A stretch of 64,000 nucleotides of DNA from Sorghum bicolor (GCF_000003195.3 NC_012873.2:8579894-8643893); one strand, 5' to 3'; positions 22,918 to 35,900 are shown, counted from the stretch's first letter. A program made the numbers and translations. Notes: generated from the letters alone by a model not told the origin.

Positions 22918-24258
22918 ATGGCGGCGGCGGCTCTTCAGGCACAGCGCCTCTTCCTCACGCCCTCCACCACCTCCTCGTCACTCACGACGCGGCCGCCGCG
23001 CCGGACCCGGACCACGGCCGCCCCCTGCCGCGCCGGCCCGTCCGGCGTCCAGACAACGACCGCGTCGTCCATCCCAGCGGACGGCGGCATCAAGCTCGAC
23101 TGGATCGACGTCACCACCAGCACCACCACCAGCGCCGGCTCCCCCCGCGCCGCCGCCGACCGCAGCACCACGGCGGTGATCGACAAGCTCCGCGCGGTGG
23201 CGGAGGCCGCGGCGGACCGGGCCGAGATGCACGACATCATCGGGCGGCAGCGGGACAACTGGAACCACCTGCTGCTCCACTCCACCAACTCCCTCACGCT
23301 CGCCGCCTCCGTCATGGCCGCGCTCGCGCCCGCCGCGCCGGGCACGGGGGCCGTGGCCGCCTCCGCGGGTGTCCTCCTCGCCACGGCCGCCGTCACCATG
23401 GCCGCCGTCAACAGGATCCAGCCGTCGCAGCTCGCCGAGGAGCAGCGCAACGCCACGCGCCTCTGGAGGCAGCTGGAGCGCGACGTCCGCGCCACGCTCG
23501 AGCTGCGGCGGGACGACGCCGCCGACGCGCAGGACGCCATGGACAGGGTGCTGGCGCTGGACGCCGCGTACCCGCTGCCGCTGCTCCCGGGAATGCTGGA
23601 GAAGTTCCCCAAGGCCGTCGAGCCCGCGCGGTGGTGGCCGCGCCGCCGCCCGCAGCAGCAGCAGCCGGCTAAGAGCACCACCCGGTCCAGGAGCTTCGGC
23701 AGCCGCCGCGGCGTCAGCACCAGCACCGGCAACGGCAACGGGTGGAGCCAGGAGCTGGAGGAGGAGCTGCGCGGCCTGCTGCGCGTGCTCCGGGCCAAGG
23801 ACGAGCACCAGTACCTGAAAGTGGGGAAGCTGGTCCTGGCCGTCAACCGCGGGCTCGCCGTGGCGGGGCCGGCGCTGGCGGGCACGGCGGCGGTGGCGGC
23901 GGCCTTCATCGGGACCGGTGGAGACGGAGCTGCTTCGACGTCTGCGTGGGCGTCCGGCGCCGCCGTGGCGTGCGGCGCGCTGGCGGCGTGCGTGAACACG
24001 GTGGAGCACGGGGGCCAGCTGGGGATGCTGTTCGAGCTGCTCCGGAACTGCGCCGGGTTCTACCGGAAGGTGCAGGAGGACATCGAGGCGGTGCTCGGGG
24101 AGGCCGACGTCGAGCGGAGGGAGAACGGGGAGGTGTTCCGGACCAAGGTGGCCCTGCTGCTCGGCCGCGACGCGGCGGAGCTCCGGCAGTTCAGGAGGAT
24201 GGCGTCCGCGTCGGTGAAGGACGAGGATATCAAGGACTACGCCGGGAAGCTCTTCTGA
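22918..24258 (+). CDS. 'probable F-box protein At4g22030'-like protein, copy 2
   Basis: Single-exon frame of 446 codons starting at the ATG in GCCATGGC context. The first 45 residues or so are rich in Ser, Thr, Arg and Ala with few acids (LTTRPPRRTRTTAAPCRAG), a good plastid transit-peptide profile (inference). The conserved block MHDIIGRQRDNWNHLLLHST begins near residue 102, with hydrophobic LAASVMAALAPAAP and AVNRIQPSQLAEEQ following. Two further alanine-rich hydrophobic stretches near 310-340 and 345-365 precede a charged C-terminal region (GFYRKVQEDIEAVLGEADVE) ending DYAGKLF. It is paralogous to the minus-strand gene at 11479-12801, with the two genes head to head about 10 kb apart. A clear TATA box precedes it. 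Family name is from grass database usage; no F-box is evident and the biochemical role is unknown. Long antisense ORFs over it are shadows of high GC3. Confidence 0.88.
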   Translation: MAAAALQAQRLFLTPSTTSSSLTTRPPRRTRTTAAPCRAGPSGVQTTTASSIPADGGIKLDWIDVTTSTTTSAGSPRAAADRSTTAVIDKLRAVAEAAADRAEMHDIIGRQRDNWNHLLLHSTNSLTLAASVMAALAPAAPGTGAVAASAGVLLATAAVTMAAVNRIQPSQLAEEQRNATRLWRQLERDVRATLELRRDDAADAQDAMDRVLALDAAYPLPLLPGMLEKFPKAVEPARWWPRRRPQQQQPAKSTTRSRSFGSRRGVSTSTGNGNGWSQELEEELRGLLRVLRAKDEHQYLKVGKLVLAVNRGLAVAGPALAGTAAVAAAFIGTGGDGAASTSAWASGAAVACGALAACVNTVEHGGQLGMLFELLRNCAGFYRKVQEDIEAVLGEADVERRENGEVFRTKVALLLGRDAAELRQFRRMASASVKDEDIKDYAGKLF

Positions 24259-24509
24259 TGATCGTCGGAAGAATGTGCATATACACTATCGGAAACTCGG
24301 GTTATTCATTAGTTCATAACACAAATTAGTGTTCGTACATACTACTAGTACTCTACTAGATAGGAAGAGGAATTCCATTGATTCTTTTTGTAAGTAACAT
24401 GCAAATCGCATTCATTCCAACTGTGAAATGGCAATTCTTTGATTTGAGATTATATATATCCATCCATGCATCTCGTGGTTAATTGATTCCCAATTAAATT
24501 TGACACGTA

Positions 24510-24713
24510 CTCTCTTCATTCCAATTTATAAGTTTGACCAACGTTACAGAAAAAAATTTAACGTCAAAAAGATATTACTATAAAAATATAACTAATAACG
24601 TAATATACTTAGTCGGTATCATAAATATTATTATGTTATCATATATTTGATTAAATTTGAGATGGTTCGACCCTCTAAAATTCTTGGAATGACTTATAAT
24701 TTAGAATAGAGTG
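24510..24713. mobile_element. degraded Stowaway MITE downstream of copy 2
   Basis: CTCTCTTCATTCCAATTTATAAG on the left pairs with CTTATAATTTAGAATAGAG on the right; a TA precedes the left end. The internal sequence is AT-rich. The right boundary is approximate because the outer bases have diverged. Confidence 0.7.
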
Positions 24714-26905
24714 ACCGTTGTTCCGATTCTAAATCAACAAGCTGAGTTTTCATATGCATAGGAGGGGAGTATTGTTTGCAACGGTAGTGTGATGTGGGTC
24801 ATCTCTGTCAGCAGTGCCATGCCTCGGAACATGGTCCACACGGACGACCGGTGCGCGCGCGGTACACAAAACCGGCCGCCCGGCCGGCCGCGGGCGCCGG
24901 CAGACGAAGGCACCGGGCACCGGCGCGAGTTGTGTCGCGGCGCGCGCCACCGACCGACCGACCGACGCGGCCGGGTCAGGGCCATGGCCACCGTTTCACA
25001 CTTGTGTTTAGTTCCAATTCTGTCCGTGGTGCGAGCCGACGAGACAAAAAAAAAAAAAAAACGGGCGTTCATTTTTTTGGCCTTTTTTTGACCGGCAGCT
25101 CGATCGTGCACGCGCGCTTTTTGTGGTGCATGGAAATGTTCGTCCGGAGCGAATAACGGTTAGTGTGGTCGTCAATTCAACCTGATGGTCGCCGCTCGGC
25201 GTTCAGTCGAGTACTACTATACTGCACGACAATTGTCAACTGCGGCCGTCGTGTTTAACTTGTTTTTTTAATTTATTGATGGGTGGACCAAGTTTGTTGA
25301 TTTTTTTTTTTCTTTTGGTGTTCATAGAGGATATGTGCCATGTAAAATTCTTCTGACCACGTAGGATGTCGCTAAGGCGTGTTGTATCAAACTACTTTTT
25401 GCGTGGTCATGAAAAAAACAAAGGATATGAAACTTATTTTCTCTCTCTCTTCGTTAGTTTGTAACCACATCAACAAAAAAAAAAACACTGACGGACATGG
25501 CACTGTAACAAACGAGTATAAAAACTCCCCACTACAAGTGGCCTGATGCGACGACGATGATGTTATCCATAATGTTGATGTTCACCAAATAACCACCTCC
25601 GTATATATAATAGAGTGGCAATCAGTGGCATGCCTTTCTGGAGCCCATGATGAACACGGATTTGTCTTTTCTGCATTTGGGTGGGCTGGGCTTCGAAATT
25701 AAATTAAAATTAGCATATCTGTAGCCTGTGTGCATCCCCATTCGTATCCTTTAGCTTAGCTTAGAATAGATTTAAGTGAGGTCATTGTCTTATACTACCG
25801 CCCTTGATGATTGGCAGTTTGGCACCACCACCATTCCACCAAGATGGCTGGGTGCTGTGTGCGTTCTTGTGTTCTTCCTTGGAAGGAGCATCCGGGTCAG
25901 CTTCACTAAAATGATAAGAGTTCATCCAGAGATGCCAAGATTTTTTATTAAGGAATTACTACATGATTTTGTTGGGATCGGCGGCGGACCCTGGCCTGCT
26001 TCTGCCCCTGCTCCAATCCTTTGATCCTTCAGCTGATTCAGTCCGACATTACAAACACCAACTTGTAAGATCCTGAATACTACTTACTTGTCAATGATCA
26101 TTTGCGATGCTAGTGTAATAGACCTGTCATCTGTCAAGCGGGGCCTACGGTTGCCAATTACGATCAGCCATGTAGCGGCAACGACTTGTTCTTCAGGCTT
26201 CAAGTTCAGAAACGGCGGCACGGTCAATTCAAGCTAACGGTTTCAACACGACCAAACACACACAGGACGATGCGGTTTCAGTCTCGGTGTCGACTGTCGA
26301 TGGCTGCCCGGCGCGTGTTCTGACAAAACTCGGCTTAGTTTTCTCTGTTGTGTTTATGGGACAAAACCTGTTTTGGATCTCAGGCGGCCCGCGGTCCTGC
26401 ACGGCGAATGGCGACCCAGCTCGGATTCGGAACTGCAATGGCTTGCGATAACCAATGACATTGGGCTGCCAAGCGCCAAAGTGTGAAAGTCTGAATACTC
26501 TTGGTCTAGCGTCTGAATGGAGCCGCGAAGAGCATCATCTAGTCAGGCAAACAGGTTTGATTTACCAGCAAGAACGGTGGATGCTGGAACAATCTCATGA
26601 GTCAATGACTATTTATAGCTGAAAATTGAACACTGGTTCTCAGAGGTTGCCGAATTCGCCATACTTTGCTTCCATCACAATTCACAATCCACGTAAGGGT
26701 CATCTGTCTTTGCACGCGTTGACAATCAAATAAATCTACTACCAGTACCAGATAATTAATAGTAAAAAAAAACCCAACTACTTGAATGGATTCAGCAACG
26801 ATTTGGGTGCAGAACACTACAGGATAACAGCATCCAGCTTCCTTGATAATCATTTCATCTGGTACCGGGTTGGAGCTATGCTGCTATTTCTTCCTTCTAA
26901 ACCAT
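24714..26905. other. intergenic between copy 2 and the PMP22 gene
   Basis: Holds a GC-rich patch (24840-25000, with CCGA tetranucleotides) and A/T homopolymers. The + ORF at 25776-26024 has no recognisable family and lacks coding bias. The end nearest 26905 should contain the 3' UTR of the minus-strand PMP22 gene. Confidence 0.45.
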
Positions 26906-29900
26906 CTACGCCTGCTTCAGAGACATGGCCCTTGCACGAAGGTTCAGAAATATCCCCCTGCGCAGGCAGAAAAGAGAGATACATGGCCAGATATTCAGAT
27001 AACAAGGGAGATATGTATGGCAAGTGGTACATCAGGGGGGAAAAAAGTTCTTGTACAATGTTCAGGCAAGAAGAACATTACCAACAGCATGCGACAACGC
27101 TGTGGAAGATCACACGGAACTGTAAAGGCATGTACTGATGGTTTATCCAACCAACTATCGGCCAAAACTGCATATATCAAGCAGAATTAGGAAGGGTTCG
27201 CAGAGACAGAAACTCAAAAGACAATACAAATGCTGAAACAAAAACACATACCATCCAAGCGCTCAATTGCACAGAAGGATATTGTTTCTTGACCCTGGTC
27301 GTCACCTCCTTCAAAGGCCTCCCTACATTGAAAGATGGGATAATTAGGGATCAACTGGAAACGTATGGTAAGATATAAAGAATCAACAGTGATGCTATAT
27401 TTTGATAGATGGGCATATCAAACAAAATGCATTGCTCCCTCATATTTCTGCATAATCAAAGAACATATGCTTATCATATTGTCATGTCTCAGGAGAGTCA
27501 CAATGTGATCAAAGCTATAAATACAAATGGGAAATAAGGTGAGGGGTGGTGGGGAGGGAATTTCGAGGTTGCAACAAATTCAGTATAGAGCACAGAACTA
27601 ATTAAGTTACACACTTACTCTCAACAACATATCCATAATAGAACAAGAACAATATGTTATTCCATGGAGAAGATGTCACTTGCTCCAGCAACACCTGAAA
27701 AGATACATGAAAAATGCATGACAAGCAGACAAGGTCTTTGGCAAGTATAACTTGACTTCAACCCAGGCCCCCTTATAAAAAAAGGGCTCCAAATCCCATC
27801 AGTAAGTCACAGGGAAGGGATAGTTGGCTACTAATTTGAAGAAGCTAGCGCTGTATAAATTTCACAGGCAGGCTATCTATATGAATTTTGAAGGAAAAAA
27901 ACATTGCCAGGAATTCATCAGGACATGAGGTTGTCGCGTGCTGGTTAAAATGTCACAATGAAGTTCGGGACTTTTACTACAACCAGCAAAAAGAATGCTA
28001 CTCTGGCCAAGAGTTCACTGCAGTTTAAACACTAGTATCTGTTTCTTCCCAATCATTAGTTGGTTACTTAAGTCAAAATATTTACGCGACGTTTCATTTG
28101 ACATTCTGGATTTTATAGTTTTCAGGAGAACCATTAAACAATTTATGCATTTATGCATAATGCATGGAGAGAAGTGAAAGCTATGGTCAAAATTGAAAAT
28201 GATGAAAGACATACCTTCTTTGCTATGGTTTTGGTATCCTTCTTCCCTTGGAAAATATAATCCAAAATTTTGTGTAAGAAATGTCCAAATGGGCCACCAT
28301 ATGCAAAACCAAAGAGCTGGAACATATCATCAGCACATGGTGTCAGATTAGAATAGATAGGCACATGCAAGCAAGGATAATAAAGAAAAGAAGAGAGGGA
28401 TACAAAGAAGATGCCCATATGCAAATAAACTATTTTAGCTCAAGCACATCAGATATAATGGATTGGATCGGAGTATGTGGAGTGCCATTTGTTTCTCAGA
28501 AATTTATGGAGCAAAGTAGTACAGACCACAGCTTAAGTTAACTTTTTTTGAAAAAAAAAATAGCAGGAGCTCTGCCCTTCAATTAAGAACGGGAGTAGAA
28601 AAAGTGTTTTATGTACAAATAGGGCCAAAAACAGTCCAGTTGGTACAGCAGCAAGAAAAGAAAAGCCCCCTATCGAATTGCTCTTGTTCTTTGTTCTTTG
28701 TTCTATGTCGTCTTTAATTCTCGTGGCCACCTGCATCACCGTTTCATAGGCATTGTTGAATATTCGTCTGTTCCTCTCTTTCCAGAGGTTCCAGAAGATA
28801 TAGATGACCATGCCGTTGAAGCGACTTCGCTCCGGACTAGGCACTTTGCTTGCAGTGTTCTCCCGCCAGTGACAAATATTTGGGGGGTCGTTCTGTTGCG
28901 GTCCCAGGAGGACGTCAAAATGTTCCCAAGCTAGGATTTGACTCCAAACTGCCTTAGTTTCATTTGGATTCAACGACTCAATATCCTCATAAAATCTTTA
29001 TGAAGGCTGCAAATGCTACACCAGAAAACAGCTATGATAATTAAGATCTGAGACCACAAGATTGTGGAGAAATAGAAAACAGTGAGAAACTCTCTTCCCA
29101 AAGAAAAGAGCCTCATCCTACTAGAAGAGATCCTACATAATTGGGGTGCAGATCATTTTTACAGAATTTGACAGAGGAAACTAGCACACAACCCAAAAGC
29201 AAAATTGTGATGTGGATTTTTATTTTGAAAAATGGCCAGATATCATACATGATTCTGAATAAGTAGCTAGTGATTCATGATTTCACTCAGCATTAAGAAG
29301 CCATAAAAGTTTGGTCGTCCTCCAACAAATTATCTCCAATTACTTACGATGGTAGGCAGCAGCCCTCTGTGCCTTGTCGAACGGAGGTTGTAGTGGTGGG
29401 AGATCGGTGGGCGAGGCTTGAACGTCACGCGGCGGCGAGGTGCCGTGGTCGCGTGGGAGAGAGGAAGAGGGGAGGGGGCGACGGCTAGGGTTTGCTGGGA
29501 AACTCCCGGCTCCCTAAAGGAAGCCGAGAATAATAATACTCTTGCTTAATCTGTCCAATACGATTACAACTCCTATATATAACTATTTGATCCACCAATT
29601 AAGGAAATAACTTTTAAGAATAAATATGGGCTATCAGCCCCTATCCCTGCGCCTAATCCTAGCCACTACTGGCCCGCCTCCTGGCATATTGGATGCCGGT
29701 CATAACATCTCTCCCCGCCTGCGCAAACAGCTCGTCCTCGAGCTGGAAGTCGGGGAACTGCTCGCGGAACTCCGGAAGGGACTCCCAAGTAGCTTCGTCG
29801 TCGGTAAGGCCGTGCCATTTGACCAGCAGATGCCACTCGCCGCGCCGCTGCTGAGCTTGCAGGATGCGCTCGGGAGTGGACAGATGCCTGCCATCCAGGA

Positions 29901-32900
29901 CAGGGGGCAGCACGCCGGCTGCTGCAGGGGGGTCTCCGCGGTGGGGCTTGAGCAGCCCCACGTGGAAGACGTCATGAAGTCATGCGCCCTCCGGAAGCTG
30001 TAGACGGTAGGCCACCGCACCGATGCGTTCCAGAACACGGAACGGACCGGCGAACTTGGGACCGAGCTTGCGCCGCGCCCGAGGGTCAAGGGACTGAGCC
30101 GTGCGATGGAGCAGGCGTAGATAGACCCAATCCCCGACTGCAAATTCCACGTCGCGATGCCCCGCGTCGTAGTACCGTTTGGACAGGGCCTGAGCTTGGA
30201 GAAGGCGCTGGCGCACCTCAGCCAAGATCAGATCCCGGTCCCGAAGAAGCGCTGCGGCAGCCTCGGAGCAAGCGGATCCGGGCTGGTATGGCAGGATAGG
30301 CGGTGGGGGCCTGCCGTAGACCACCTCGAATGGTGTAGCGCGCAACGCCGTGTGGAACGAAGTGTTGTAGCAATACTCAGCCCACGGCAGCCAATCCACC
30401 CATGCGCGCGGCCGGTCACCTGTGACACAACGAAGGTACATGGCAATCACCTTGTTAACCACCTCGGACTGGCCGTCCGTCTGCGGGTGAAACGCCGTGC
30501 TCATGCGCAGCTTGATGCCTGCGCATCGGAAGAGGTCGCGCCAAACATGCCCGGTAAACACCGGGTCCCTGTCACTGACGATGGAGGAGGGGAACCCGTG
30601 TAACCGAACAATGCCGTCGAAGAAGGCGCGGGCGACGGATGCGGCGGTGTAGGGGTGGCCGAGCGCGATGAAGTGCGCGTACTTGGAGAAGCGGTCAACG
30701 ACCGTGAGAATGACGGACTTGCCGCCCACCTTGGGCAGCCCCTCGACGAAGTCCATCGAGATGTCCGCCCATACCTGCGAGGGCACCTCCAGCGGCTGCA
30801 GGAGGCCAGCGGGCTGCAACGTCTCCGTCTTGTTGCGCTGACAGGTGCTGCAGCGGCGCACCCAATCCTGGACCAGCGCACGGTCGCCCGGGATGTAGAA
30901 ATCAGTACGCAGGCGGTGGAGCGTCTTTTGCACGCCTTCATGGCCGGCCGAATGGGCCAGCAGCAACGCCTGGTGGCGCAGATCAGCGTGGTCCGGGACG
31001 AAGATCCTGCTGCCATGTAGCAGCAGGCCACTGTCAAGACGCCAGGGAGCAGCCAGCGCCCCTTCGGCCAGCTGCTGGAGCAGGCGCTGGGCGTCCGCGG
31101 CCTCCCTGGTGGCTCTGCGCACGTCGTCGAGGAAGGCGAACGAAGGGCCCGAGAGAGCACACACGGCCGCACCGTCCTGACTTGGAGCCTCCTGCTCGGT
31201 GTCGCGGCGAGACAAGGCGTCGGCCACCGTGTTGAGGCGGCCCGGACGGTATTCCACCGTGAAGTCGAAGCCGAAGAGCTTGCTAATCCACTGATGCTGA
31301 GGCACCGTGGACAAGCGCTGATCCAAGAGAAACTTCAAACTGTAATGGTCAGTGCGAATAAGAAAGTGCCGTCCCCAAAGGTACGGCCGCCAATGGCGCA
31401 CAACCTGCACCAGACCGATGAGCTCGCGCTCGTAAGCTGCGAGCTTGAGATGGCGAGCTGCGAACGGGCGGCTGAAGAAAGCGAGAGGTCCGGCGCCTTG
31501 GTGAAGGACTGCACCGAACCCAACACCCGACGCGTCGCAGTCCACCATGAACAGCTTGTCGAAGTCAGGCATCTGGAGCACAGGCCCGGTGGTGAGGGCG
31601 CGCTTCAGTGCCTGGAAGGCCTCCTCAGCTTCTGTGTCCCAGTCAAACGCGTCTCGCCGCAAGAGACGCGTTAGGGGGGCCGCAATGAGCCCGAACTCCC
31701 GGATAAACTTCCGGTAGTAGCCTGCCAAGCCCAGGAAGCCACGCAGCCCCCTGGCCGATCGTGGGGATGGCCATGCCGCGACCGCAGCCACCTTGTCGGC
31801 GTCCATGGCGACGCCACCAGCGGAGATGACGTGGCCCAAGTAGACCACCGACGTCGCCCCGAACGAGCACTTCGAGCGCTTAAGGTGGAGGTGGTGCGCC
31901 CGAAGCTCGTTGAGGACGATGGCGATGTGCTGCAGGTGCTCCGCCCATGACGAGCTGTAGATGAGAATGTCGTCAAAGAAAACCAGCACGAACCTCCACA
32001 AGTAGGAGCGCAACACGTCGTTCATCAGCGCCTGAAACGTTGCCGGCGCGTTGGAGAGCCCGAACGGCATGACCAGGAACTCGTAGTGGCCATGGTGCGT
32101 GCGGAAGGCCGTCTTGGCGACGTCATCGGGGTGCATCCGCACCTGGTGGTAGCCCGACCGCAAGTCGAGCTTAGTGAAGAAACGCGCCCCATGGAGCTCG
32201 TCGAGGAGCTCGTCCACCACCGGGATCGGGAATTTGTCCTTGGACGTCTTGGCGTTGAGGGCACGATAGTCGATGCAGAACCGCCACGACGCGTCCGCCT
32301 TCCGGACCAACAACACCGGTGCGGAGAACGGTGAAGTGCTTGGCCGGATGATGCCCTGGGCGAGCATGGCCTCGCACTGGCGCTCCAGCTCGTCCTTCTG
32401 CAGCTGGGGGTATCGATATGGTCGAACGGCGACCGGCGGCGTGTCCGGCAGCAGGTGGATGCGGTGGTCGTACGGCCTCGCCGGGGGAAGACCGCGCGGC
32501 TCCTCGAAGATGGCTGCATGCTGCTCGAGGAGGGTGTCCAGCAGGGGCTGCTGGGCGGCTAGAGCAGCCGCCGTGGCCTGCTGGGGGGCGCAGGGGTGTC
32601 AGCCCCGCCCACGCCCTGCCACTGGATCCCGCGTCCGCCACGCCAGAACGCCATGGTCTTGGCCTCCAAGTCCCACGTGATGGGGCCGAGCGTGCGCAGG
32701 AAGTCGTAGCCGAGGATGAAGTCGAAACAGCCCAAGTCGATGCCGGCGCACGTGATGGCGAAAGTCTCGCCCTCGATGGAGATGGGGACGTTCCGGGCGA
32801 TGCCGGCGCAGCGTAGTTTGTCCCCATTGGCCACCGTGACGCGCAGTTGGTCCCCGCCATCCGGAACCAAGCCAAGGCGCTCCATAATCGCTCCACTGAG

Positions 32901-35900
32901 GAAGTTGTGGGTGGAGCCCGTGTCGAGCAACGCCAGCACGCACTCCCCTTTGATTAGCACTGGCAGCAACATGGTGTTCGTCGTCCGAATACCTGCAAAA
33001 GCATGGAGGGAAACTGCCAGGACGTTAGCAACCTCTTCTTCCGGGGCGGCGGCCTCCTGCAGAGCTGGCGCGGCCGCATCTCCTTGTGGCTGCACAGCTT
33101 CCTCAATGTAGTCGTCGGCTGCCAGATAGAGAAGGCGCTGGCACATATGGCCCGGGGTGTAGAGTTCATCGCAGTTGTAGCAGAGCCCCTGGCGGCGACG
33201 CTCTTGCTGCTCTGCCGGTGTTAGGCGTCGGAACGCGCGCCCGCCTGGGGCGCCAGCACCTGCTGCTGGGGGAACGGCAGCCGGCCCTGCGCCTGGCGCA
33301 CGTGCTGCTGGAAGGCCCGGCCGCTGCGCTGGTCTGGTCGGGCGGGCAGGGGGCACCGGAGGGGTCGCAGCTGCCCGTCGCTCGAAGGCACGTGCGTAGT
33401 ATATGGCTACTTGCAGGTCCTGCGGGTGGTGCATCTCAACATCCACCCGGATATACTCCGGAAGGCCGCCGACAAAGAGCTCAGCCCGCTGACGTGTCGA
33501 GACGTCCGGTGCATGGCAGGCGAGAGCCTGAAACCGATCGGCGAACTCCTGGACAGAAGTGGCGAAAGGCAGCCGCCCGAGCTCAGCCAGCCGACTGCCA
33601 TGCAGCGGCGGACCAAAGCGAAGGCGACATAAATCGCGGAAGCGCTCCCACGGCGGCATGCCCTCGTCTTGCTCCAAGGCATAGTACCAGGTCTGCGCGC
33701 CCCCTCGAAGATGGTAGGACACCAGCCAGGTACGGTTGGACGCCGGCGTGCGCTGTCCGCAGAAGAACTGGTCGCACTGATTGAGCCAGTTCAGTGGGTC
33801 GACGGTGCCATCGTACGTTGGGAATTCCAACTTGTAGAACTTGACCTGGGGATCATAGCCAAAGGGCGGTTGGCCGCCCTGGCTGTCGGACGTGCCGAAC
33901 GGTGGCGGACCGCCGTGGCCTCCGTACGTGCCGCCATAGTTGGGAGCGCCGCTGTAGAACGGACCCCCTCTGCACCCATCCCCGGCGGCAGCGGCTGAGT
34001 AGGGGAGGGGCGACTGGAGCTGGGAGCCGTGGAACAGCGGCCCGCTGGCACCACCGTAGAGCACCCTCGGCGCGGTGACACCCCCATGGCCGGGCCCCAA
34101 GCTCGCCGAGGGCGGGGGGGGGGGGGGGGGGCAGCCAAGGCTGCGTCGGAGAGGACGTGTAGATCGGCTGCGACTGGGACAGCCACGGTGGAAGCTCGGA
34201 CGGAGAGGGCGGGAATTGAATCTGGGTGATCGGCACCCCGCCCGACGACCGTTGTACGGATGAATCCGGCGGCATACCGAACTGGGGCGCCCCCGTGGAT
34301 GACCCGAGTGTAGAGGACGGCGGCGGCGGCGGCGGAAGGTGGTGCTGCTGGGGGGGTGGCGCCGGCTGAACATAGGTGGATGCGCCTAGGAAGGCGCGCA
34401 GCTCGGCCATCTCGCGGCCCAGTTCGAAGATCGCCTGCGTGACCTCCTCCGGCGTGAGGATGACCCCTGGTCGCGACGGCGCTGCGCCCGCAGCGAGGGC
34501 CCCTTCGCTGAAGCCCTGCAGCAGCTGCGTCGAAGGAATCATGGCCGAAGAGGAGGAAGACGGCAGCGGCGCTGATGTGGACGGTGGCGGAGCCGAGGTG
34601 GGCGGGGCACTTGCTGACGAAGAAGACGGAGGAAGCGACATCGAACCAGAGATCTCTGATACCAAATTGGTAGGCAGCAGCCCTCTGTGCCTTGTCGAAC
34701 GGAGGTTGTAGTGGTGGGAGATCGGTGGGCGAGGCTTGAACGTCACGCGGCGGCGAGGTGCCGTGGTCGCGTGGGAGAGAGGAAGAGGGGAGGGGGCGAC
34801 GGCTAGGGTTTGCTGGGAAACTCCCGGCTCCCTAAAGGAAGCCGAGAATAATAATACTCTTGCTTAATCTGTCCAATACGATTACAACTCCTATATATAA
34901 CTATTTGATCCACCAATTAAGGAAATAACTTTTAAGAATAAATATGGGCTATCAGCCCCTATCCCTGCGCCTAATCCTAGCCACTACTGGCCCGCCTCCT
35001 GGCATATTGGATGCCGGTCATAACATACGACAACATAAATCACACAATAATTTGGCACAGGCGGCCACGGTTATCTTCTCCCAGGCATATGTGTGGCGTT
35101 CTAGTCCGTAGATTGATAGTCACTAGAGTCTGTGTGGTCCCCTCTTTTAATTGGTTGTGTGCTTATTGTTAGGCAGAGGCCGGAACAATTATTTTCAAGG
35201 CTTTGTATCAACTCGGTGTAATGCGCTTGAAAATTTAATAAAATCTTCCTTTATCAAAAAATAACACAATAATACCAAGCAGATGACATCCACATCGCTG
35301 CAATTCAACAGCTGAACTGAAACTAGTTGCTAAATGACTAGAAATCTAGCAAAACATCTTTCAAATGCACCTCCATGTCCTCCCAAGAAAATTTCCCCAG
35401 AATCGGTTTGATAGAACTGCTCACTCCTAGAACAGCAAGATTTTAGTTGAGCTGATTTAGAGAATTGCCAGTACATTACATATCAGTATATCAGAAATTA
35501 CAGTTAGTTGATCTATGGAATGCCCAATATATTATAAATCAGTATATCACCATAGACCGATCGTAATCTGATATAACTAAATGAAATGAACTGCAATTTT
35601 TTTCAAAAAAAAAGATGAACTGTAATTTCAACTTATGGCAACATAAATCACGCAATAATACCAAGCCCAAGAATATGACATCCACATTGTTGCAATTCAA
35701 CAGATGAACTGAAAAAGTCTGAAATTAGTTACTAAATGCCAGAATTCAAGCAATCCATCTTTCAACTGCACCTCCACGTCCTCCCAAGAATTCCCCCCCA
35801 GAATCAGTTTGATAGAACTACGAACTCCTACAACAACGAAACTACAGTTGAACTGATTTTAGGTAATTGCCAATACATTACAAATCAGTATATCACCATC

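Larger units (their letters stand above)
29350..35025 (-). mobile_element. complete Ty3/gypsy chromovirus (Reina-like), in PMP22 intron 2
   Basis: Two direct 358-bp LTRs (29350-29707 and 34668-35025) appear identical base for base. They are flanked by the 5-bp target duplication TACGA (29345-29349 and 35026-35030). Read on the minus strand, LTRs run TGTTATGACC...CTACCA. The element encodes Gag, protease, reverse transcriptase, RNase H, integrase and a chromodomain, in the Ty3/gypsy order. Small size (5676 bp), short LTRs and a classical chromodomain fit the Reina clade (inference). It lies in the same transcriptional orientation as PMP22. Identical LTRs mean a very recent insertion, yet the coding region has three breaks (described under its genes). 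Confidence 0.95.

Noticed and set aside
22935..24009. Two long minus-strand ORFs and a + strand 380-codon ORF overlapping copy 2
   Set aside because: Same reason: GC3 shadows in other frames, with His/Arg/Gly-rich, family-less translations.
25776..26024. 82-codon + ORF upstream of PMP22's 3' end
   Set aside because: No family resemblance, no coding bias and no supporting signals.
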